A DNA stretch of 44,242 bases from Elusimicrobia bacterium CG1_02_56_21. Lineage in GTDB: Bacteria > Elusimicrobiota > Elusimicrobia > Elusimicrobiales > UBA9959. Under the pieces are notes generated by a model, which saw nothing but the letters and a program-made list of their open reading frames with translations, was not told the DNA's origin and ran no database searches. Shown piece by piece: positions 15,866 through 22,264 of this stretch; position 1 is the stretch's first letter, and the number at the start of each line of letters is the position of its first letter. The DNA lies in the NCBI GenBank assembly GCA_001871115.1, contig MNUR01000002.1:113-44354 (forward strand), in the 5' to 3' direction. The position numbers and the translations under genes were made by a program.

Positions 15866-16882
15866 GTGACCAGAATAAAACTCAGCCTGCCTCTGCTCCT
15901 TTCACTGGCTATGCTCGCGGGGGGCTGCGGGAATAAAGAGGAGCCGGCTTACCGGCAATCAGCCTTCATTATGAACGTCCCGGCCGAAGTTAAGGTTTAC
16001 GGGGCCGGAGAAGCCGAGGGGAAAAAGATAGCCGACTCCATACTGGACGAGTGGACCCGTATCTCCGGAGAGTTCAGCTATACCGACCCTGCCAGCATAA
16101 CCTCCGTGGTCAATAAAAAAGCTTACGGCGAATGGGTTACCGTTGACGAAGAATTCCTGGGGCTGCTTATGCTCTCCCTGGACTATTACCGCCTTACCGG
16201 GGGGGCTTTTGACATAACCTTCGCCCCGCTCTGGCCTATCTGGAAAGAGGCCGCCTCTACCAAAAAAATGCCGGCCAGGGAAGAGATAGCCAAGGCCCTC
16301 AGCAATATGGGCTCGAATTACGTACAGGTGGATCCCTCCCGCAAAGCCGTCCGGTTCCTGGCGCCCGTACAGATAAACATGGGCGGGATCCTGCGCGGTT
16401 ACTGCTTCCTGCGGGCCGCCCGCATCCTCAGGGAAAGCGTTCCCGCTTACGCGGTAGAGCTCAAGCTGGGCGGCAATATGCTCGCCTACGGAAAAAAAGA
16501 CTGGGGGTACCCGGTAAGGGACCCTTTTGACAAGGATAAGGTCTTCGGAAATTTCGCTTTTGAGGACGGGGTCGTGATGTCCTCTTCGGGACGGGAGCAT
16601 TTTGTGCAGATAGAGGGGAGGCTTTACTCCCATATCCTGGACCTGAAGACAGGCTATCCGCTGAAAGACTTCTCTAGCCTGGTGGTCTATTTCCCCCGGC
16701 TTGAAAGCGAGAATTTCCTTTCTTCGGCGGTGCTGGCGGTGATGGGCCGCGAAAAGGCTTTTACCCTGCTTTCCAGGATGAAAGGTTCGGCCGCGGTCTG
16801 GATAGACGGCTCGGGAAAAGAGACGGTGTTCATTAACGAAGCCAGCAGCGTGCGGTGGGAGAAAGAGAAAGCGCTGTTCTGA
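15866..16882 (+). CDS. apbE: ApbE-like lipoprotein (FAD:protein FMN transferase family, diverged)
   Basis: A 338-residue lipoprotein: the signal peptide ends in a lipobox LAGGC with Cys21 as the lipidation site. The ApbE fold is recognisable from TGGAFDITFAPL, NMGGILRGY, ELKLGGNMLAYG and MSSSGREHF...HILDLKTGYP. Canonical enzymes covalently attach FMN to Thr of flavoproteins such as NqrC or RnfG, using FAD and Mg. Several normally conserved positions differ here: the usual DLGGIAKGYA reads NMGGILRGYC, and the usual AD-x-L-S-T-A metal loop reads ENFLSSA. Activity is therefore uncertain. No Rnf/Nqr genes are in the window. The start is a GTG with a strong ribosome site (aggggga, five bases). The gene is divergent from the FlgO-vWA operon and ends at a strong terminator. 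Confidence 0.85.
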   Translation: MTRIKLSLPLLLSLAMLAGGCGNKEEPAYRQSAFIMNVPAEVKVYGAGEAEGKKIADSILDEWTRISGEFSYTDPASITSVVNKKAYGEWVTVDEEFLGLLMLSLDYYRLTGGAFDITFAPLWPIWKEAASTKKMPAREEIAKALSNMGSNYVQVDPSRKAVRFLAPVQINMGGILRGYCFLRAARILRESVPAYAVELKLGGNMLAYGKKDWGYPVRDPFDKDKVFGNFAFEDGVVMSSSGREHFVQIEGRLYSHILDLKTGYPLKDFSSLVVYFPRLESENFLSSAVLAVMGREKAFTLLSRMKGSAAVWIDGSGKETVFINEASSVRWEKEKALF

Positions 16883-16923
16883 GCGGCTGCCGGTACCCAG
16901 CCGCAACAGCGGGCGGCGCGGGC

Positions 16924-16957
16924 AATTAAAAACCCGGGACTTCCCGGGTTTTTAATT
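16924..16957. terminator. Bidirectional rho-independent terminator
   Basis: A perfect 15-bp stem (16924-16938 with 16943-16957; cccggg core flanked by A and T runs) has loop actt. It lies between the convergent ApbE-like and asparaginase-like genes and is symmetrical, so it works for both. Confidence 0.92.
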
Positions 16958-16971
16958 TGCCGCGGCTGCGC

Positions 16972-17466
16972 TCAATTTTTTTTGATTTCCTCGAACTCGC
17001 CTTTGGCTTTGTTCTTTCTGACATTGTCCCAGTTGAAGTATCTGCCGTTCATCGCTACGTAGACTCCCGGGGGAAGGGTCTGGGCGAACGAGAGAGCCGC
17101 CCCCAGGTTGAACATCCCGTCGGAAGAACCGAACTTGTACGGGACCATGGCCCCGGTCAGAACCACCGTCTTGTCCTTTAGCCTGCTTCCCAGCAGCCGG
17201 GCCGTTTCCGGCATAGTATCGGTGCCGTGGGTGATGACTATCCGCTTTTCCCTGGCCGCCAGGCATTCCGCGAGCACTCTGCGGCGCTGGGGTGCGGTCA
17301 TCAGGAGGCTGTCTACCATCATCAGCGTCTTCAGTTTAAGGTCCACGCGGCAGCGGCCGCGCTTAAGCATCTCGTGAAGGTGCGACTTGCGGAAGAACAG
17401 CTCCCCGTTAAGCTCGTTATACTCCTTGTCGAAAGTACCGCCGGTGATAAATAACTTTATAGCCAT
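16972..17466 (-). CDS. Asparaginase N-domain protein (half-length)
   Basis: A 164-residue protein corresponding only to the N-terminal domain of type I/II L-asparaginases, which normally have about 330 residues and hydrolyse asparagine to aspartate. The two catalytic threonine motifs are present: ITGGTFDK near residue 8 and THGTDTM in the middle. The conserved LTGAMVPY strand follows. The C-terminal domain that completes the dimer interface is absent, and the stop is genuine, followed immediately by the terminator. Similar stand-alone N-domain proteins exist in other bacteria, so this is probably a natural short form rather than a broken gene. It follows the M18 aminopeptidase gene by 37 bases on the same strand, suggesting a peptide and amino-acid degradation unit. 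The ribosome site is weak. Confidence 0.83.
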   Translation of the reverse strand: MAIKLFITGGTFDKEYNELNGELFFRKSHLHEMLKRGRCRVDLKLKTLMMVDSLLMTAPQRRRVLAECLAAREKRIVITHGTDTMPETARLLGSRLKDKTVVLTGAMVPYKFGSSDGMFNLGAALSFAQTLPPGVYVAMNGRYFNWDNVRKNKAKGEFEEIKKN

Positions 17467-17503
17467 ATTCGTACCCGCCCAGGCGCGCCGGCGCCCTGCC
17501 GGT

Positions 17504-18931
17504 TTATTTCCTCCCGTCCTTTAAGAAGGCAAGGTAGCCTTTGTAGGACATAAAGATGTCCAGCTTGCCCGCGAGTTCCATAGGGGCGTGCATGGAGAAG
17601 AGCCCTACCCCGCAGTCCACGACCTGCATCCCGTAGCGGGCCATCAGGTGGGCGATAGTTCCGCCGCCGCCCTGGTCCACCTTGCCCAGTTCGCCCGTCT
17701 GCCAGATCACGCCGTTCCTGTCGAAGATGCGGCGGATATGCGCCATGAACTCGGCGCTGGCGTCCGAAGAGCCGGACTTGCCGCGCGCGCCGCCGTATTT
17801 GCTGACGCAGACGCCGTGGTTGATCAGGGCCGAGTTCCTCTTTTCGTAGACGGAGGGGAACATCGGGTCGAACAGGGCGTTGACGTCGGCAGAGATCATC
17901 CAGGAATTGCTGAGCGCGCGCTTAAGCGCCAGCTCGCTGTAGGAGGAAGTTGTGAGGTTTAGAAGCTCAGCCGCGGTATTCTCGAAGAAGTTGGAGGCCA
18001 TCCCGGTGGCGCCTACAGACCCTATCTCTTCTTTGTCGCACAGGAGAACTGCCGCCGTGTATTCCGGGATCCCTTTCAGGTCCAGCAGGGCTTTGAGGCC
18101 GGCGTAGGCGCAGACGCGGTCGTCATGCCCGTAAGCCAGGACCATCGAGCGGTCCAGCCCGGCTTCCCGCGGGTGGCCGGCCGGGACTATCTCAAGTTCG
18201 GCGGAAAGGAAGTCCGCTTCCGTTATCCCGTATTTCGCGCCGAGTATCTTGAGTACTTTGTACTTGAATTTTTCTTTCCGGTCTTTTTCATTTACCGGGA
18301 TGGTTCCGGCTACCACGTCCAGGCCCTCGCCCGGGATGGCCTCGGCCGCCGACTTCTTGTTCTGGTCCTGGGCCAGGTGCGGCAGCAGGTCGGTTATGCA
18401 GAATACCGGGTCGGACGGGTCTTCGCCTATGGTGACCTTTACTTTTTTGCCGTCGGGCTTTACAAATACCCCGTGCAGGGCCAGGGGGATAGTTACCCAC
18501 TGGTATTTCTTAATCCCGCCGTAATAGTGCGTGTCCAGCATAGCCATGCCGGTATTCTCGTAAAGCGGGTTCTGCTTGAGGTCAATGCGGGGGGAATCCG
18601 TATGGCCGCCTACTATATGCATGCCGGCTTCAAGCGGTTTTTTGCCTACGGTTACCGCCATCAGGGTTTTTCCCTCGCAGGAGCGGTAGACCCGGTCGCC
18701 CGGGCGCAGGCGCGTTCCGTTCTTTTCGTGAGCCGCCATGTTCCTGAAGCCGGCGGCTTCAAGAAGCAGCAGCGCTTCGTCATGGGCTTCGCGCTCGGTC
18801 TTGGCCCTGGCGATGAAATCCATATAAAGCTTGTTTATTTCCCCTGAATGTTTCAGGTCGGCCGGGGTGATCCTTTCGTAGCCGTTTTTGCTGGGGTGGG
18901 TCAGGTCTGATTTCTTGGCGTGCTTTTTCAT
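17504..18931 (-). CDS. M18-family zinc aminopeptidase
   Basis: A 475-residue cytosolic metallo-aminopeptidase of family M18, which trims acidic or neutral N-terminal residues from peptides in large oligomers with two metal ions per site. Visible signatures are GGHTDSPRIDLK (first metal His and Asp), CDKEEIGSVGATG (catalytic Glu pair), and AYGHDDRVCAYAG. Close to the end, FSMHAPMEL holds the last metal His. Length is normal for the family. The ATG at 18931 has a strong Shine-Dalgarno (ggagg, four bases); the in-frame extension to 19057 adds 42 unsupported residues. It is co-transcribed with the half-asparaginase gene and divergent from the MFS gene 138 bases away. There is no signal peptide. 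Confidence 0.93.
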   Translation of the reverse strand: MKKHAKKSDLTHPSKNGYERITPADLKHSGEINKLYMDFIARAKTEREAHDEALLLLEAAGFRNMAAHEKNGTRLRPGDRVYRSCEGKTLMAVTVGKKPLEAGMHIVGGHTDSPRIDLKQNPLYENTGMAMLDTHYYGGIKKYQWVTIPLALHGVFVKPDGKKVKVTIGEDPSDPVFCITDLLPHLAQDQNKKSAAEAIPGEGLDVVAGTIPVNEKDRKEKFKYKVLKILGAKYGITEADFLSAELEIVPAGHPREAGLDRSMVLAYGHDDRVCAYAGLKALLDLKGIPEYTAAVLLCDKEEIGSVGATGMASNFFENTAAELLNLTTSSYSELALKRALSNSWMISADVNALFDPMFPSVYEKRNSALINHGVCVSKYGGARGKSGSSDASAEFMAHIRRIFDRNGVIWQTGELGKVDQGGGGTIAHLMARYGMQVVDCGVGLFSMHAPMELAGKLDIFMSYKGYLAFLKDGRK

Positions 18932-19062
18932 TTTTCCTCCATGGATGTGTACCGATAAAAAGTTAAGCTGCGGGCTTATGACGGCGGGGCCCTGTTTAAG
19001 ATCAGTCCGGCCTTTTACGGGCGCGGCCCCTGCGGCTTTACCGTCATAGTTTAGCATTTTGC

Positions 19063-19068
19063 TATCAT
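19063..19068 (+). promoter_or_regulatory. -10 hexamer TATCAT (TGC extended) next to the MFS start
   Basis: TGCTATCAT ends one base before the ATG at 19070 and ten bases before the in-frame ATG at 19079. A transcript starting about seven bases downstream would favour 19079 as the real, nearly leaderless start. Confidence 0.35.
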
Positions 19069-19069
19069 T

Positions 19070-20326
19070 ATGGCCGCAATGAAGACAATCCCTTACCCGC
19101 GCAAAGTATTGGCGCTTATCTTCTTTATCAGCCTGTTCAATTATATAGACCGGCAGGTGCTCTACGCCGTCTTCCCGCTCCTTAAAGCCGACCTCCGGCT
19201 CAGCGACACCGAACTCGGCTTCCTCGCCTCCTCGTTCATGATCGTTTATATGTGCTTCGCTCCTTTTGTGGGTTATTTCGGGGACCGGGTTCGCCGCCCG
19301 CTTATAATTGGAGTAAGCGCGGTGTTCTGGAGCGTTTCAACTCTTCTCAGCGGCATGGTCAGGAATTACGGGCAGCTTATTCTTACCCGCTCCGCCGTTG
19401 GCGTCGGCGAGGCCGGCTACGGAACTGTTTCTCCTTCTTACCTCGCCGAGTGGTTTCCCGGGGAAAAGCGCGGCCGGATAATGGCCCTTTACGCTCTCGC
19501 CATCCCTGTGGGCAGCGCTATCGGCTACCTGCTGGGCGGCTTCCTCGGACAGAACTACGGCTGGCGCAACGCTTTTTATATCGTGGCCGTGCCGGGCATG
19601 CTTCTAGGGGCGCTGGCCCTTTTCTTTAAGGAAACGCCCGAAAAAACAGAACGTTGCGAACCTGTCGCTTTAAAGTCCTATAAGGCGCTTTTTACAAACC
19701 GCACTTATCTTCTGGTAGCGGTATCGCAGGCTATAGGAACTTTTTCCGTCGGCGGGCTGGCGGCCTGGATGCCGTCCTATTTTGTCCGGAACTTCGAGGT
19801 TTCCGTAGCCAGGGCCGGATTTCTGTTCGGCCTGGTGACGGTGCTGGCCGGGGTAGCCGGGAATTTTACCGGCGGCTGGGCCGCCGACTGGCTGCGCAAA
19901 TATACAAAGCGCGCCTACTTTATAGTGGGTTATTCCAGCTTTTTCCTGAGCGTTCCGTTCGGCGTTGCCGCCGTGCTGACCGGCAGCCTTAATATGTGCC
20001 TGGGGCTGTTGTTCTTTGCCGAGTTCTTTGTCTTTATGCATTCCGGCCCCTATCACGCCGCGATAGTGGAGACGGTGCCGGTGAACATGCGTTCCATGGC
20101 CTTTGCCCTGGACATTTTTATAATCCACGCTTTCGGGGACGCTGTGTCTCCTTTTCTGGTAGGCATAGTCTCGGACGCCGCCGGGCTGCCCGTGGCTATC
20201 TTTTTCGCCGTTATTTACCTGGTCCTGGGCGGGGCGACCTCGGTACTGGCCGGGGAAGCCTATGAAAAAGATTTTCCCGGCCCTCCCGGGCAGGGGCGGG
20301 GTTTGCGGGCCCGGGCCGAGGCGTAA
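19070..20326 (+). CDS. MFS transporter, Spinster-like
   Basis: A major facilitator superfamily permease of 418 residues (415 if it starts at the ATG at 19079) with about twelve transmembrane helices. The N-terminal FNYIDRQVLYAVFPLLKADL, the GYFGDRVRRP loop after helix 2 (MFS motif A) and GVGEAGYGTVSPSYLAEWFP in helix 4 resemble the Spinster (Spns) subfamily. In animals that subfamily exports sphingosine-1-phosphate or lysophospholipids; bacterial members have mostly unknown substrates. The C-terminal tail is basic and cytoplasmic. No Shine-Dalgarno precedes either start. The RluA gene follows after 28 bases that contain another promoter-like hexamer. Lysolipid or organic-acid transport are both possible, and nothing nearby decides. 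Confidence 0.88.
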   Translation: MAAMKTIPYPRKVLALIFFISLFNYIDRQVLYAVFPLLKADLRLSDTELGFLASSFMIVYMCFAPFVGYFGDRVRRPLIIGVSAVFWSVSTLLSGMVRNYGQLILTRSAVGVGEAGYGTVSPSYLAEWFPGEKRGRIMALYALAIPVGSAIGYLLGGFLGQNYGWRNAFYIVAVPGMLLGALALFFKETPEKTERCEPVALKSYKALFTNRTYLLVAVSQAIGTFSVGGLAAWMPSYFVRNFEVSVARAGFLFGLVTVLAGVAGNFTGGWAADWLRKYTKRAYFIVGYSSFFLSVPFGVAAVLTGSLNMCLGLLFFAEFFVFMHSGPYHAAIVETVPVNMRSMAFALDIFIIHAFGDAVSPFLVGIVSDAAGLPVAIFFAVIYLVLGGATSVLAGEAYEKDFPGPPGQGRGLRARAEA

Positions 20327-20330
20327 TTTG

Positions 20331-20336
20331 TAAAAT
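20331..20336 (+). promoter_or_regulatory. -10 hexamer TAAAAT ahead of the RluA gene
   Basis: TTTGTAAAAT lies in the 28-base gap after the MFS stop codon. It would give a leader of about 12 bases before the ATG at 20355. Only a weak Shine-Dalgarno-like aagg is present. Confidence 0.4.
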
Positions 20337-20354
20337 GTATACACAAGGCTTTCT

Positions 20355-21002
20355 ATGAAAAAATTTGAAGTAGTACGCGAAACGCCGGAACTCCTGGTGA
20401 TAAATAAACCGTCCGGCATGCTCACCATGCCGGCCCGCGGGGACCTGGCTGAAGAGAAACATCTTGTCGGGCTGCTGCACCAGAGCTTCGGCCGGGTTTA
20501 TGTAACGCACCGTCTCGACAAGGACGCGAGCGGGCTGATAATCTTCGCCCGGACGCCCGAGGCGCACCGGTATTACTCCGGGCTTTTCGAGACGCGGGCG
20601 ATAGAAAAGAAATATCTTGTCGTAGCTGAAGGAAAGGTAAAGGAAGAAAGGGGGGAGATAGACAAGCCCCTGAAACAGCGCGGTTCGGGGCGGATGTCAG
20701 TGGCTTTCGACGGCAAACGCTCGCTTACAAAGTATATTGTCCTCGAAAAGCTCCGGGATTCGACCCTGCTGGAAGTTTCTATAGTAACCGGACGCCGCCA
20801 CCAGATAAGGGCCCACCTGTATTCCATAGGCCATCCGGTCCTGGGCGACAGTCTTTACGGCGAGGCGGCAAAGCAGTCCAGATTCCCCCGGCTGATGCTG
20901 CATTCCTGGCGCCTGAGGTTCACGGATACGGCCGGCAAGACTATGTCGGTACAAGTTGACCCGCCTGCTGATTTTATGGGCGTGCTCAAGGTGCTGCGCT
21001 AG
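20355..21002 (+). CDS. RluA-family pseudouridine synthase
   Basis: A 215-residue RNA pseudouridine synthase that isomerises uridine in rRNA or tRNA. The catalytic motif HRLDKDASG at residues 52-60 holds the essential Asp55. The other family motifs are present: LLVINKPSGMLTMP near 13-26, KKYLVVAEG in the centre, VTGRRHQIRAHLYSIGHPVLGDSLYG after 140, and RLMLHSWRL near the end. There is no N-terminal S4 RNA-binding domain, so it is a compact RluA/RluC-type catalytic unit similar in size to E. coli RluA or TruC. The target uridine cannot be assigned. The gene is followed by a rho-independent terminator. Confidence 0.92.
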   Translation: MKKFEVVRETPELLVINKPSGMLTMPARGDLAEEKHLVGLLHQSFGRVYVTHRLDKDASGLIIFARTPEAHRYYSGLFETRAIEKKYLVVAEGKVKEERGEIDKPLKQRGSGRMSVAFDGKRSLTKYIVLEKLRDSTLLEVSIVTGRRHQIRAHLYSIGHPVLGDSLYGEAAKQSRFPRLMLHSWRLRFTDTAGKTMSVQVDPPADFMGVLKVLR

Positions 21003-21028
21003 CGGTTAATCCCAGCCCATTATTTAAC

Positions 21029-21050
21029 GCGCCCACCCGGGCGCCTTTTT
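21029..21050 (+). terminator. Rho-independent terminator after the RluA gene
   Basis: A 6-bp GC stem (gcgccc at 21029-21034 with gggcgc at 21039-21044) has loop accc and is followed by cttttt. Confidence 0.78.
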
Positions 21051-21150
21051 GTTATTATGTCCGGAACAGGGTTTTGCCTGCGGGCTGCCGGAGGCGCCTT
21101 GGCATAACCTTGCGCGTCTGATATGTATAAGGGCGAATAAGGATATTTTT

Positions 21151-21804
21151 ATGGCTTTAATGGACCAGGCTACGTCGGAAGAAGTGAAAAAAAGGCTGGA
21201 CTCGCTGGAGAGCGAAGTAAGGATAATATTCTTCAAGGAATCCCTGATGTGCCAGACCTGCGGCCCGGCTGAGGATTTCTTTACGAAACTGGCCGCCCTT
21301 TCTCCCAGGCTGAAACTTGAGGTTTATAACCGGGTGACCGATACTGAGAAGGCGGCGGCCTACGGTGTGACGCTGACCCCCGCAGCCGTAATAGAAGGGG
21401 CGAAAGGGGCCCGCGTAAGGTTCTACGGTATCCCGGCCGGTTACGAATTTGTCTCGCTCCTGGAGGCCGTGAAGAATTCAGTTTCCGCGGAGCCCGGACT
21501 GCAGCCCGAAACAGTGACGGCCCTCAACGGCCTGAAGGCCCCGGTCAATATTAAGGTTTTTGTAACGCCTACCTGCCCCTATTGCCCTCCGACCGTGGTT
21601 CTGGCTCATAAGTTCGCGGCGGCGGCGGCCCGGGTTACGGCCGAGATGATAGAGGCGAGCGAGTTTCCCGAACTGGCCGCTAAATACGAAGTCGCCGGGG
21701 TCCCGCAGATAGTGATTAATGAAACTGTAAATATAGTCGGCGCGCAGTCCGAGTCCGCGCTGCTTAAGGCCGTCCTTGATCTGGTTCCGGGGAGCGCGGT
21801 CTGA
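21151..21804 (+). CDS. Double-thioredoxin-fold protein disulfide oxidoreductase (glutaredoxin-like)
   Basis: A 217-residue protein built of two thioredoxin folds, like archaeal and thermophile PDO proteins that make or shuffle disulfides or accept electrons from thioredoxin reductase. The N-terminal fold has CQTC at 34-37 and cis-Pro motif TLTPAAV; the C-terminal fold has CPYC at 142-145 followed by PP and cis-Pro motif GVPQI. I chose the ATG at 21151, which has aagga eight bases upstream; a longer frame from a TTG at 21049 runs through the terminator and has no support. There is no signal peptide, so it is cytoplasmic. A DUF2892 membrane protein follows 70 bases later, probably in the same transcript, suggesting a redox or sulfur role. 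Confidence 0.87.
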   Translation: MALMDQATSEEVKKRLDSLESEVRIIFFKESLMCQTCGPAEDFFTKLAALSPRLKLEVYNRVTDTEKAAAYGVTLTPAAVIEGAKGARVRFYGIPAGYEFVSLLEAVKNSVSAEPGLQPETVTALNGLKAPVNIKVFVTPTCPYCPPTVVLAHKFAAAAARVTAEMIEASEFPELAAKYEVAGVPQIVINETVNIVGAQSESALLKAVLDLVPGSAV

Positions 21805-21874
21805 AACCCGGTCATCCCGGCTTGATGGGATCCGCGCGCGGCAGTTGATTCTATTCGGTAATTAAGGGGGGATT

Positions 21875-22081
21875 ATGATAATTAAAAACGTAGGCGGTGC
21901 GGACAGGGTGATCCGTATAGTGGCCGGGCTCGCGCTCGGAGCCGCGGCTTATCTGACAAGCGGCCCGGCGGCTATTATACTCGGCGTCGCAGGCTTAGGC
22001 GCTCTTATGACCGGGCTGGTGGGTTGGTGCGCTCTTTACCGCCTGATAGGGATAAATACCTGTAAAATAGACAAGCCCTAG
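21875..22081 (+). CDS. DUF2892 (YgaP transmembrane-type) membrane protein
   Basis: A 68-residue inner-membrane protein of the DUF2892 type: N-terminal KNVGGADRVIRIVAGLALGAAAY, two hydrophobic helices (about 14-31 and 33-52), and the typical CALYRLIGINTCKI end with two cysteines. In E. coli YgaP this hairpin anchors a rhodanese domain; here it stands alone. The start has a strong ribosome site (aaggggggatt). Its neighbour is the disulfide oxidoreductase gene, so a thiol or sulfur role is plausible but unproven. Its stop codon overlaps the first base of the inverted-repeat element that follows. Confidence 0.9.
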   Translation: MIIKNVGGADRVIRIVAGLALGAAAYLTSGPAAIILGVAGLGALMTGLVGWCALYRLIGINTCKIDKP

Positions 22082-22245
22082 GAGCCTGTCCGACATAGGC
22101 AATTTCGCCTGCAATTGCCGCTTTTGTCCTGCGCCTTCGCGCCGCTCAACTTACAATTTCCGTCGAGGGTGCTCGTCTCGCGGCGCTTCGGCTCGGCTCC
22201 AAAATAGGCAGTTTCGTCATGAAAGCCTTATGCCGGACAGGCTCC
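22081..22245. repeat. 165-bp inverted-repeat element (MITE-like or REP-like)
   Basis: The ends match as inverted repeats: ggagcctgtccg-a-cata-ggc at 22081-22100 and the complement of ggagcctgtccg-g-cataaggc ending at 22245. That is twelve identical bases followed by a near-match with one gap. The inside is also folded: ggcaatt at 22098-22104 pairs with aattgcc at 22113-22119. A gcgccgc/gcggcgc stem sits near the middle. It has no coding capacity and no obvious target-site duplication. It lies between two stop codons of convergent genes. It may be a small non-autonomous transposon relic or a structured terminator-like repeat. Confidence 0.5.
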
Positions 22246-22264
22246 CGGGAGCCCGCGCCGCACG

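Noticed and set aside
15959..16906. Minus-strand 315-codon frame opposite the ApbE-like gene
   Set aside because: Shadow frame: no motifs, no ribosome site, and it runs antisense through recognisable ApbE motifs.
18932..19057. 42-residue extension of the M18 aminopeptidase
   Set aside because: The internal ATG at 18931 has a strong Shine-Dalgarno and family-length product; the extension has neither motif nor ribosome site.
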